Part shown: piece by piece, positions 5,259-12,171 of the stretch
How the letters are laid out: the number at the start of each line of letters is the position of its first letter
How positions within the stretch are numbered: the first letter of the stretch is position 1
Source: Anaerolineales bacterium Chloro_02
GTDB lineage: Bacteria; Chloroflexota; Anaerolineae; Anaerolineales; Anaerolineaceae
Reading direction: 5' to 3'
Assembly (NCBI GenBank): GCA_001603765.1
Contig: LUZV01000210.1
Location: 1-12,210 of the forward strand
Length of the DNA: 12,210 nt
Notes under the pieces: generated by a model
Database searches by the model: none
Told to the model about the DNA's origin: nothing
The model's input: only the letters and a program-made list of their open reading frames with translations
Program-made: the position numbers and the translations under genes

Positions 5259-5308
5259 TTGATTTTTTGGCGCTAACCAGACATAGTGTTATCACTTATA
5301 AACAAGTG
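5259..5308 (+). promoter_or_regulatory. Candidate promoter and operator of the AbiE operon
   Basis: TTGATT (5259-5264) and CATAGT (5282-5287) are 17 bp apart and could be the -35 and -10. Directly after and overlapping lie alternating half-sites: AGTG-TTAT-CACT (5285-5296) and CACTTATAAACAAGTG (5293-5308). AbiEi antitoxins are known to repress their own operon by binding inverted repeats in the promoter, so this is a plausible autoregulatory site. It begins only about 10 bp from the transposase remnant. Confidence 0.4.
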
Positions 5309-5332
5309 GAAGCGTTTTGTCTGGAGTCGAAA

Positions 5333-5926
5333 ATGAACGAAAAGCCAGAAGACATTTTCCGCTCATGTGGCGGCGTACTACGAATGAGCGAGGCCCTTGC
5401 GCGCGGGATCACCCGCTACACCCTTTATTCACTCAGGGACAAAGGGGTAATCGAACAGGTCAGTAGAGGGACATATCGTATGGTGGATCTCCCACCCATC
5501 AGCAATCCCGACCTGGTGACAGTCAGTCTGCGTTTCCCAAACGCCGTCATCTGCCTCGTCTCCGCACTGACCTACCACGAAATCACGACACAGATTCCAC
5601 ATAGCGTGTCCGTAGCGGTTCCCAGGAAATCACGACTGCCATCGCTTGATTATCCCCCACTCCTCGTTCACCGATTCTCTGATCAGGCATACCACACTGG
5701 TATCGAGGAACATCAAATCGACGGCATATCCGTCAAAATCTACAGCCCAGAGAAAACACTCGCCGACTGTTTCAAGTTTCGCAACAAGATAGGCATGGAC
5801 GTAGTGCTGGAGGCACTGAAACTCTACAAGGCGCGCAAAAAGTTCAACCTGGGGGCGCTGCTCAACTACGCGAAAACCTGCCGGGTTGAAAAGGTGATGC
5901 GTCCCTACCTGGAGGCCAGCGTATGA
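5333..5926 (+). CDS. abiEi: AbiEi-family antitoxin and transcriptional regulator
   Basis: The frame is open back to 5078, but the stretch before 5333 is antisense to the transposase fragment. ATG 5333 has TGGAG 7 nt upstream and gives 197 residues, normal for this family. Residues 8-50 form the N-terminal winged helix (GGVLRMSEALARGITRYTLY, then a wing near VSRGTYRM). Residues 60-100 carry the typical PDLVTVSLRFPNAVICLVSA pattern. Residues 138-163 (SPEKTLADCFKFRNKIGMD) are a hallmark of the C-terminal domain. AbiEi neutralises the AbiEii nucleotidyltransferase toxin (type IV system) and represses the operon. Its stop overlaps the AbiEii start by 4 nt (ATGA). The antitoxin is intact although the toxin is not. 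Confidence 0.9.
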   Translation: MNEKPEDIFRSCGGVLRMSEALARGITRYTLYSLRDKGVIEQVSRGTYRMVDLPPISNPDLVTVSLRFPNAVICLVSALTYHEITTQIPHSVSVAVPRKSRLPSLDYPPLLVHRFSDQAYHTGIEEHQIDGISVKIYSPEKTLADCFKFRNKIGMDVVLEALKLYKARKKFNLGALLNYAKTCRVEKVMRPYLEASV

Positions 5927-6225
5927 AACCCAAAAGGAATGCTGCGGCATCGGTCCGGCAACGCCTCATCAACCGCGCCAAGAGTGACAAGAGACCGTTC
6001 AACGAACTACTTCAGTACTATGCCATGGAACGATTTCTATACCGCCTGTCCCAATCCGCACATGCCGACCGTTTCATTCTCAAGGGTGCGTTAATGTTGA
6101 GAGCCTGGCGTTCCCCGGAATTCCGGCCAACCATTGTTTCCGGGCTTCCTGAGTTGCTTTCGAACCCAATTAACGCCTTTCCGATAAGTTGCTTAAATTA
6201 TAGCAGAATCGATGATTTTGGTTAA
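5923..6225 (+). pseudogene. abiEii: AbiEii nucleotidyltransferase toxin, truncated after residue 70
   Basis: The N-terminus (ASVRQRLINRAKSDKRPFNE, then YYAMERFLYRLSQS, then RFILKGALMLRAW and FRPT) is a standard AbiEii/AbiGii toxin start. In intact members FRPT is followed at once by the MDIDLLG-type Asp motif of the nucleotidyltransferase site. Here the frame instead enters unrelated sequence after T70 (position 6132) and stops at 6225, giving 100 aa against about 300 in the family. The active site and the rest of the toxin are missing, so it cannot work as a toxin. The cut is clean, suggesting recombination or insertion rather than point decay. Confidence 0.85.
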
Positions 6226-6245
6226 ACAAGGTTACCATTCCCAAG

Positions 6246-6266
6246 TGTTGCCTACTGAAGGCAACA
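6246..6266. repeat. Inverted repeat, 7-bp arms
   Basis: TGTTGCC (6246-6252) and GGCAACA (6260-6266) form a perfect hairpin with a 7-base loop. No T-run follows on either strand close enough to call a terminator. Confidence 0.4.
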
Positions 6267-6374
6267 ACTCGCATCCTTTTCACTTCTTTGTCATAATGGC
6301 GTCGCAGGTTTTGTGGCACTGGCGATATGGGGGGAGTGAAGAAAGGAGGTATTGCCGGGCGACAGCTCTGAGCA

Positions 6375-6408
6375 ATTTCAACATTCCAATTCCGAGTAAT
6401 GTTGAAAT
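6375..6408. repeat. Inverted repeat, perfect 11-bp arms
   Basis: ATTTCAACATT (6375-6385) and AATGTTGAAAT (6398-6408) are exact reverse complements with a 12-base spacer. The length makes chance unlikely, and neither side has a T-run. It could be a protein-binding site or a remnant of a mobile-element end. Confidence 0.55.
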
Positions 6409-6523
6409 GGGTTCGGCGAGCTACGAGACCCTTGTCGCGGCAGCGCGGATTTCCCTCTTTTTATGGATGCATATTTGGGGACTGGCATTTTTTCGATCCG
6501 GTTGTCAGCCTTCTCATCCAGCC

Positions 6524-6568
6524 TTGTACCACAATCGCAGGCCATATTTTATTCGGTTGCTCAACCGA
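6524..6568 (+). promoter_or_regulatory. Possible promoter and operator of the PHP-ATPase operon
   Basis: TTGTAC (6524-6529) and TTTTAT (6547-6552), 17 bp apart, are weak -35 and -10 matches. The palindrome TCGGTTG-CT-CAACCGA (6553-6568) follows at once, with 7-bp perfect arms. A regulator bound there would cover the transcription start, about 115-130 bp before the PHP-ATPase gene. The palindrome is certain; the promoter is a guess. Confidence 0.35.
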
Positions 6569-6681
6569 CTTGGTGTACATTGAGGTGCTCTGCGAAGTTA
6601 AGTTTACCCCGGATCATGCGGCATACGCTGGACAGACGAACGAATAAGTGCCCAGGATGCTTCTGAAAGGAAAGAACCCTG

Positions 6682-9333
6682 ATGAATGCCGATCAGGAAA
6701 TGACCACTTTTTTCCCGCATGGTAGTCGCTGGCTGCGTGCTGATTTTCATCTGCACACCAGGGCGGATCGGGAATTCTCCTACACGGGTGAGGACAGCTA
6801 TTATTTCTCTCACTATGTGGATGCGCTGAGGGCTGCTGGAATCAGTGTGGGCGTCATAACAAACCATAACAAATTTGATGTGACGGAATTCCGGTCGCTA
6901 CACAAGACAGCCAAGAAGAAGGGTATTTTTCTCCATCCCGGAGTCGAGCTATCCGTAAATGACGGAGCCAACGGAATCCATACCCTTGTTGTGTTTGGTG
7001 ATGAATGGTTGGCAAACGGACAGGACTACATTAATCAGTTTCTTAACGTAGTTTTTGAAGGCAAGACGCCAAGTGAGTATGAAAACGCCAATGCTCGCAG
7101 CTCTTTCGGGTTGATCGAGACGATCAGGAAGCTGGAAGGCTACCACAAGGAATTCTTTCTGGTCTTTGCTCATGTTGAAGATAAGAGCGGCCTGTGGAAT
7201 GAACTGGACGGTGGCCGCCTTGCGGAGCTTGGCAGGGATGAACTCTTCCGTCGAAGAGCATTGGGTTTTCAGAAGGTCAGGACTCATGACGTTCCCGACA
7301 GGAAATGCCGGGTAAAGGTAAAACAATGGCTCGGCGATCAATATCCGGCCGAGGTTGAGGGTTGCGATTGCAAATCCTTGGACCAAATAGGGAAGGGGGT
7401 TCCCTGTTATCTTAAAATCGGCGATTTTAGTTTCGAGGCGATGAAGTATGCTCTCCTTGACCACACCAATCGCGTTGCTCCAGAGCCCCGAAAACATGAG
7501 CGCTCACACATCCTTAGCATAACTTTCGACGGTGGTGTGCTGGACGGAGAGATAATCCGCTTCTCCCCCGAATTAAACACTATAATTGGCATTCGCGGCA
7601 GTGGTAAATCCTCGATCCTGGAAGCCCTTCGTTATGCTTTGGATATCTCCTTCGGAGAAAAGGCCCTGGACAAGGATTACAAACAGCTCCTTGTCGGCCA
7701 TGTACTAGGAAGCGGCGGCAAGGTGACGATCCAGGCTGTTGACCAAAGGGGGCAGAATTATGAAATCCGACGCATACACAAGGAAAAACCCGATGTGTAT
7801 GTGGACGGGGTTCTTCAGCCAGGCATCTCCATCCGGGAAACGATATTGTACAAGCCCATTTATTTCGGCCAAAAAGACCTCTCCAGCACAGGCGAGGGCT
7901 TTGAGAAGGATCTAGTCGAAAAACTGGTCGGCGAGAAACTATCGGGTATACGGTCGCTCATCGACCTCCAGCGCCAAAAGGTATCCGAAATTGTTGCCCA
8001 GTTAAAGAAACTTGCCAAGACGGAAGAGATGAAAAAGGAATACGAATCAAAAAAGCAGGATGCAGAATTCAGGCTTCGATTCTATAAAGAACACGGAGTG
8101 GAAGAAAAACTACAAAAGCAACTGGATTTCGATTCAGATTCTCAGAAAAGCGCTCAGGTCGTTTCTTCCGTCAAGACATGTCTCTCCGATTTAGAGGAAT
8201 TCATTAATCGCTACGAGGATGACCTCAAGAATGAGCGCGTTTACACGTCTAGACAGAATCAAGCGTTTTTTGAAGCGTTCTTTTCGATCTACGACAAGTT
8301 GATCAAAGCCTTTGTCCGGATTAAGGAAGCTCTCACGGATGGGAAGAAGACTCTAGCTGAACTACAAATGAAAGCCACGGAGTTCGAGAAGCTCAAGGCC
8401 GGACTCAAAGAAGAATTCGCGGAGATAGAGCGAAAACTGGCAGAGGAACTGAAGGACACCGGTGCCAAAGCCATCCGCCCGGACGAGTTCCGTCAGCTCC
8501 GAAAAACTCTGGATCAGTCCAAGCAGATGCTTGAAGCACTCGACAAGCAGGAGGACCAGAGGGCTACGCTAAACCAAGACCTTTTACAGGAAATGGCGAA
8601 GCTTAATGACCTCTGGCACGATGAATATAGAACGATCCGGAACGAGTTGGATAAAGTTAACATGCGGCATTCCTCCCTTGAAATAAGGGTTGAGTTCAAG
8701 GCGGATAAAGAGGTTTTCGTAGCTTTCATGAAGGACATTTTTAGGGGTAGCCGCATACGGGAAGCTACCTTCACTAACCTGGCAATGACGTTTTCTGATT
8801 TCGGGGCCATGTATAAAGAATTTGAAAGGGCCAAAGATGCAGTCGGAGGTACGACCCAAGTCTTTGAGAATTATTTCGTCGATAACCTCGCGGCCTTGTT
8901 GACCTGGCAGGTTCCCAATCGCTTCGTTATCGAATATCGCGGCAAAGAGCTGAAGCATCACTCCTTGGGCCAGCGGGCGTCGGCTTTAATCCTGTTTGTC
9001 TTGAGTCAACAGGAGAATGATGTCATTATAATTGACCAACCAGAGGACGATCTGGACAATCAGACGATTTACGAGGATGTGATCAAGCTCATCCGAAGCT
9101 TGAAGCCTGTGACGCAGTTCATCTTCGCCACACATAACGCCAACTTTCCCGTTCTTGGAGACGCTGAGCAGATCATCGCCTGTGCTTATTCGGATGATCG
9201 CATTGCCGTGACAAGCGGCAGCATCGATTGCCCGGCTTTGCAGCAGGAGATCGTTAATATAATGGAAGGTGGCGAGGAAGCCTTCAAGCAACGTAAGAGG
9301 ATATACGAGATATGGAAACCGCAGAGCTTTTAG
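6682..9333 (+). CDS. PHP-domain SMC/ABC-like ATPase (TrlF-like), candidate defence protein
   Basis: This 883-aa protein starts at ATG 6682 with AAGGAAAG about 7 nt upstream. Residues 18-170 form a PHP phosphoesterase domain: H23 and H25 in DFHLHT, T60-N61-H62-N63, H85 and E89 in HPGVE, H100 in IHTLVVFG, and H164 in FAHVED. These are the usual metal-binding positions. An ATPase follows: Walker A with K309 in GIRGSGKSS, a long coiled coil at about 415-690, a signature-like LGQRAS at 762-767, Walker B ending D785 with Q786-P787-E788-D789, and the H-loop H818 in FATHNANF. This split ATP-binding cassette around a coiled coil is the SMC/Rad50-like layout. PHP-ATPase proteins of this type are annotated as TrlF family, and from memory a PHP-ATPase named Ppl was reported as an antiphage protein. 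Nucleic acid cleavage or phosphate removal gated by the ATPase is inferred. Confidence 0.9.
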   Translation: MNADQEMTTFFPHGSRWLRADFHLHTRADREFSYTGEDSYYFSHYVDALRAAGISVGVITNHNKFDVTEFRSLHKTAKKKGIFLHPGVELSVNDGANGIHTLVVFGDEWLANGQDYINQFLNVVFEGKTPSEYENANARSSFGLIETIRKLEGYHKEFFLVFAHVEDKSGLWNELDGGRLAELGRDELFRRRALGFQKVRTHDVPDRKCRVKVKQWLGDQYPAEVEGCDCKSLDQIGKGVPCYLKIGDFSFEAMKYALLDHTNRVAPEPRKHERSHILSITFDGGVLDGEIIRFSPELNTIIGIRGSGKSSILEALRYALDISFGEKALDKDYKQLLVGHVLGSGGKVTIQAVDQRGQNYEIRRIHKEKPDVYVDGVLQPGISIRETILYKPIYFGQKDLSSTGEGFEKDLVEKLVGEKLSGIRSLIDLQRQKVSEIVAQLKKLAKTEEMKKEYESKKQDAEFRLRFYKEHGVEEKLQKQLDFDSDSQKSAQVVSSVKTCLSDLEEFINRYEDDLKNERVYTSRQNQAFFEAFFSIYDKLIKAFVRIKEALTDGKKTLAELQMKATEFEKLKAGLKEEFAEIERKLAEELKDTGAKAIRPDEFRQLRKTLDQSKQMLEALDKQEDQRATLNQDLLQEMAKLNDLWHDEYRTIRNELDKVNMRHSSLEIRVEFKADKEVFVAFMKDIFRGSRIREATFTNLAMTFSDFGAMYKEFERAKDAVGGTTQVFENYFVDNLAALLTWQVPNRFVIEYRGKELKHHSLGQRASALILFVLSQQENDVIIIDQPEDDLDNQTIYEDVIKLIRSLKPVTQFIFATHNANFPVLGDAEQIIACAYSDDRIAVTSGSIDCPALQQEIVNIMEGGEEAFKQRKRIYEIWKPQSF

Positions 9334-10484
9334 AAATTATTGCGCGGGGTGAAGACGGGAAACACCAGTTCAAAGCGAACTTTACCAACGTTAATTCTTT
9401 GGCGGCGGAATTGGTGGCCTTGAGCAATTCCGGTGGCGGAACCATATTCGTCGGGGTGAGTGACGACGGTTCCTTCGCGGGTCTCACCTATGAGGACATC
9501 CGGCGCCTGAACCAGCTTGTTTCCAATGCAGCTTCGCAATCTGTGCGCCCACCGGTCAATCCTCAAACCGAAAATGTCTCTGCCCCAAGGGGCCTTGTCA
9601 TGGTGGTTACGGTGCCGAGCGGCGTGAGCAAGCCGTATATGGATAACAGCGGTGCCATCTGGGTTAAAAGCGCCTCCGATAAGCGCAAAGTGACATCCCG
9701 TGAGGAAATCCAAAGGATGTATCAAAGTGCTGGCCTAATCCATGGGGATGCAATACCTGTAAGCGGACTGACCGTTGCCGACTTGGATATTGATTATTTC
9801 AAGGACTTCTTTTTAAAAACCTTCGGTGATCCAATTGAAGCGCAGGACCTACCATTGCCCATTCTTCTTGAAAATATGAACCTGATGCAGGATGGAGTTC
9901 TGAACGTCAGCGGTGCGTTGCTGTTTGCAAAGAATCCTAGCTTCAGGTTACCCGTCTTCCTCGTAAAGGCCGTTTCATATCCCGGCACTCAAATCCATGA
10001 AGAAGAATATATTGACAGCCAGGATATCACGGGGAAGATAGCTGATATCTACTACAAAAGTATGAGCTTTGTTCTGGGAAACATCAAACAGGTACAAAGG
10101 AATCAGGGCGTAAATTCGCCTGGAGAATCGGAGATCCCGAGAATCGCTCTGGAGGAGCTAATAATAAACGCTTTGATTCACCGGGATTATTTTGTGTCAG
10201 CTCCGGTCAGGCTCTTCATTTTTCAAGATCGGATTGAGATCATTAGCCCTGGGCACTTACCCAACAATCTTACCATTGAAAACATCAAGAGGGGCAACTC
10301 AAACATCAGGAACCCAATTTTAGCCTCATATGCGACCAGGATCCTTCCATACAGGGGTTTGGGGAGCGGTATCATTCGGGCGCTGAAAGCATATCCCGAA
10401 ATCGAGTTTGAAGATGATCAGGACGGCAGTCAGTTCAAGGTTGTTATCAAACGAAAATACACATACGGTGAGGTCATACAGTAA
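9312..10484 (+). CDS. AlbA_2/Schlafen-type protein with GHKL ATPase-like C-terminus
   Basis: This 390-aa protein starts at ATG 9312, inside the last codons of the PHP-ATPase (22-nt overlap), so the two are translationally coupled. Residues 3-130 form an AlbA_2 (Schlafen) domain: E14 in ARGEDGKHQFK, LAAELVALSNSGGGTIFVGV (about 31-49), DDGSFAGL and IWVKSASDKRKVTSREEIQR. Residues 140-250 are a helical linker with a GVLNVSGALLFAKNP strand. Residues 275-385 resemble the HATPase_c_4 domain of AlbA_2 proteins: an N-box with N286 in EELIINALIHRDY, RIEIISPGHLP and a Gly-rich RGLGSGIIRAL. Such proteins are usually labelled transcriptional regulators or helicase-related, but Schlafen-type folds also act as RNA nucleases in immunity. 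Here it is most likely the partner or effector of the PHP-ATPase. I recall Gln in place of the second acidic residue (QFK) in part of this family. Confidence 0.88.
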   Translation: METAELLEIIARGEDGKHQFKANFTNVNSLAAELVALSNSGGGTIFVGVSDDGSFAGLTYEDIRRLNQLVSNAASQSVRPPVNPQTENVSAPRGLVMVVTVPSGVSKPYMDNSGAIWVKSASDKRKVTSREEIQRMYQSAGLIHGDAIPVSGLTVADLDIDYFKDFFLKTFGDPIEAQDLPLPILLENMNLMQDGVLNVSGALLFAKNPSFRLPVFLVKAVSYPGTQIHEEEYIDSQDITGKIADIYYKSMSFVLGNIKQVQRNQGVNSPGESEIPRIALEELIINALIHRDYFVSAPVRLFIFQDRIEIISPGHLPNNLTIENIKRGNSNIRNPILASYATRILPYRGLGSGIIRALKAYPEIEFEDDQDGSQFKVVIKRKYTYGEVIQ

Positions 10485-10887
10485 GAGTTGACTGTCATGT
10501 TCTCCGCCATTTTCACAAGAGAAGAGACGTGTCTTCAGATAAAAACGAAGCGAAGACAATTCATTTGTAAGCACTTCATTTTAACGATACGACAGAAGCA
10601 GAGCCACGAAAAGTACGGCCTCTTTTTGGCTGTTCGAAACTTACTGTCACAGTGACTGGCAAGGATATAGCCCTGATTTTGGCAACCACCCCGGTTACGA
10701 CACATACGCTGGCAATGGACCGAAGGACAACATGCCATTCCAGGGCAACATTGGCATAGGGCCATACTCTGTCCTTGTTATGTCTCAAGATTGTTGATTT
10801 CACGGAACGATTGGGGGCAACTACCTGCATGGCTGGAGAGTAGTCACCCCCTTTCTTGGTGATTCGGTTTTCGCCTATCTGGCCCGG
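10485..10887. other. Region between convergent genes with gene fragments
   Basis: About 400 bp separate the Schlafen-type gene from the secreted protein gene, which converge. I see no clear intrinsic terminator for either. It holds a plus-strand gene fragment (10585-10797) and a 52-codon ATG frame at 10497-10655. The latter begins 12 bp after the upstream stop, with only a weak AAGAG before it, and overlaps the fragment in another frame. Confidence 0.5.
10585..10797 (+). pseudogene. Orphan C-terminal gene fragment, Tyr/Gly-rich
   Basis: A plus-strand frame without a usable start reads FWLFETYCHSDWQGYSPDFG, then NHPGYDTYAGNGPKDNMPFQ, then GNIGIGPYSVLVMSQDC and a stop. The composition and the GP-turn pattern look like a folded extracellular or toxin domain. 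The YAGNGP-x-N-x-P and GIGP elements recall secreted wall-acting domains of the DUF2778 (Tlde1) type, but the match is weak and from memory. The frame starts after a TAA at 10582-10584 with no ribosome binding site, so it is probably the remnant of a larger gene lost by rearrangement. Confidence 0.35.
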
Positions 10888-12171
10888 TTACTTACCCAAA
10901 GCCGCTTGCAAGCGTGGGGGAATCGGCTTTATCGTGTATTCTTCCGGTATCTTGATCCCGCTCAGTTCTTGTTGCAGCCTAACCAGCTCCTCTTGCATTG
11001 TCAGTTTGGACTGATCCGTTGCGGCGGAAATTTCCTTGGTCTTTGCGGCAATGGCATTGGTAAGCTTGGCCTGCTGATTGAGTAAGGTTTGCCTTCGAGT
11101 GTCTTGGAGTTGCTTGATCTTGGCTTGTTCTTCCTCCCAGACCAATTGCGTAAACTTCTCACCGGTCCGGGTCTCATGTTCTTCAAAAGTTTCTTTGACG
11201 ACGCAGATTCTTTGTTGGGCTGAGAGCGCTTTCTTCTCGGCATCTGTCATGCCGGCGAGCCTGGCGGCGCGAGTCTGGTTGGTATACCGGACATAACCGA
11301 GAAAATACTGAATCTCCTTTACGATTATGGGCAGGCCGTCCTCAACGTCGTAGAGAAAGTCTGGAGCATCCCCGGCATGAGGGGAAATCAAAGTGTCAGG
11401 CACCCCGCCTTCGTCGAATGCCCAAAGCTGGGTGACTCCGTTTACATCGGCCCTTGCGTATAAACCGGCGGAATCAACTGCGGAAGCAGGCCTGGAACCA
11501 TTCGCAAAGATAAGAGCAAAAAAGCCGTCTCCCGTGAGGTCTGCCGGACCGAGTGCTATGGAACCAGTGTTCTGTAGAATTGTGACGAGATTGGCAGCAA
11601 AGCCACCAGTATCTGATGCCTTCTGAAAAACCCAACCACCGTGGTGCACCCACGTACCTCCGTCATATACAAGGCGTCCGGATTTATGAGTTGTTTCTCC
11701 GCTGTTATCAGTCCAGGTAGTGACCAATTGGCTATCACTCTGAAGATGTAATTTACTAACCGGAGCAGTTGTTCCGATACCGACATTACTGGATTTTATC
11801 ACCATTTCAGATTTATAAGTTGAACCATCCCAAGAACCAATTTCCAGCCTTGGAGTAGTACCGGCTGAAATGCCATAGATGAGGTTGGTCTCTCCTTGGT
11901 AGTTAGAACGATTCCACCCTACGTTCAAGCCTCGCGATGAGGGGGGCATATAACCGCCCACATTCCCTGCAAATACTGCCCAATTATTGCCAGGTGCCAC
12001 GGTGGGTATTCCGAGCAAACCTAATGATCCTGCGTTTCCTGATATTTCCAGTTTGTAACTGGGATTTGTCGATCCGACGCCGAGTTTACCGTTTACGATC
12101 AAATCTCCATCTGCTGCGTAAAGCAGGGTGGTATGCATCAATAGGGCCAGGCAAAAAGAAATTGTCTTCAT
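10888..12171 (-). CDS. Secreted fibre-like protein with GIGT repeats and C-terminal coiled coil
   Basis: This 427-aa protein has GGAG five nt before the ATG at 12171. Residues 1-19 are a signal peptide (CLALLMHTTLLYA, cleavage before ADGDL). Two GIGTxxP-type repeats are visible: KLGVGSTNPSYKLEISG (about 29-45) and NVGIGTTAPVSKLHL (about 130-144), a motif of trimeric beta-rich fibre and surface proteins. The middle is Gly/Ser/Thr/Asn-rich. A segment with LWAFDEGGVPDTLISPH (near 245-265) resembles a C-terminal domain often seen on such secreted proteins. Residues about 335-400 form a Gln/Lys/Glu-rich coiled coil before a Pro-rich end. The signal peptide argues against a phage tail fibre, which would stay in the cytoplasm. 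A cell-surface or extracellular protein of the host is more likely. Confidence 0.7.
   Translation of the reverse strand: MKTISFCLALLMHTTLLYAADGDLIVNGKLGVGSTNPSYKLEISGNAGSLGLLGIPTVAPGNNWAVFAGNVGGYMPPSSRGLNVGWNRSNYQGETNLIYGISAGTTPRLEIGSWDGSTYKSEMVIKSSNVGIGTTAPVSKLHLQSDSQLVTTWTDNSGETTHKSGRLVYDGGTWVHHGGWVFQKASDTGGFAANLVTILQNTGSIALGPADLTGDGFFALIFANGSRPASAVDSAGLYARADVNGVTQLWAFDEGGVPDTLISPHAGDAPDFLYDVEDGLPIIVKEIQYFLGYVRYTNQTRAARLAGMTDAEKKALSAQQRICVVKETFEEHETRTGEKFTQLVWEEEQAKIKQLQDTRRQTLLNQQAKLTNAIAAKTKEISAATDQSKLTMQEELVRLQQELSGIKIPEEYTIKPIPPRLQAALGK

Larger units (their letters stand above)
6133..6681. other. Unrecognised replacement sequence between truncated toxin and defence operon
   Basis: From the break in the toxin gene to the start of the PHP-ATPase gene I recognise no gene on either strand. 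Frames up to 123 codons exist (one at 6212-6583), but their peptides have odd composition and poor start signals. The stretch holds three inverted repeats, listed separately, and perhaps the promoter of the downstream operon. I find no remnant of the missing toxin C-terminus. Confidence 0.5.

Noticed and set aside
5078..5332. Long upstream extension of the AbiEi frame
   Set aside because: The extension is antisense to the transposase fragment, would make the protein far longer than the family, and ATG 5333 has a proper ribosome binding site.
6212..6583. 123-codon plus-strand frame between the toxin remnant and the defence operon
   Set aside because: Its peptide has no recognisable motif, two other frames overlap it at similar length, and no good start signal is present.
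9366..9374. Loss of a catalytic Glu in the AlbA_2 domain (QFK in place of EFK)
   Set aside because: I recall QFK as common in this AlbA_2/HATPase subgroup, so it is not evidence of inactivation on its own.
10478..10495. Partial match to the lysis operator (ACAGTAAGAGTTGACTGT)
   Set aside because: It matches 14 of 18 positions but loses central symmetry and lies over the stop codon of the Schlafen-type gene with no promoter, so chance is likely.
10636..10655. Half-operator ACTTACTGT within the orphan fragment
   Set aside because: Only one half matches the lysis operator, and the neighbouring symmetry (ACTGT-C-ACAGT) has a different centre.
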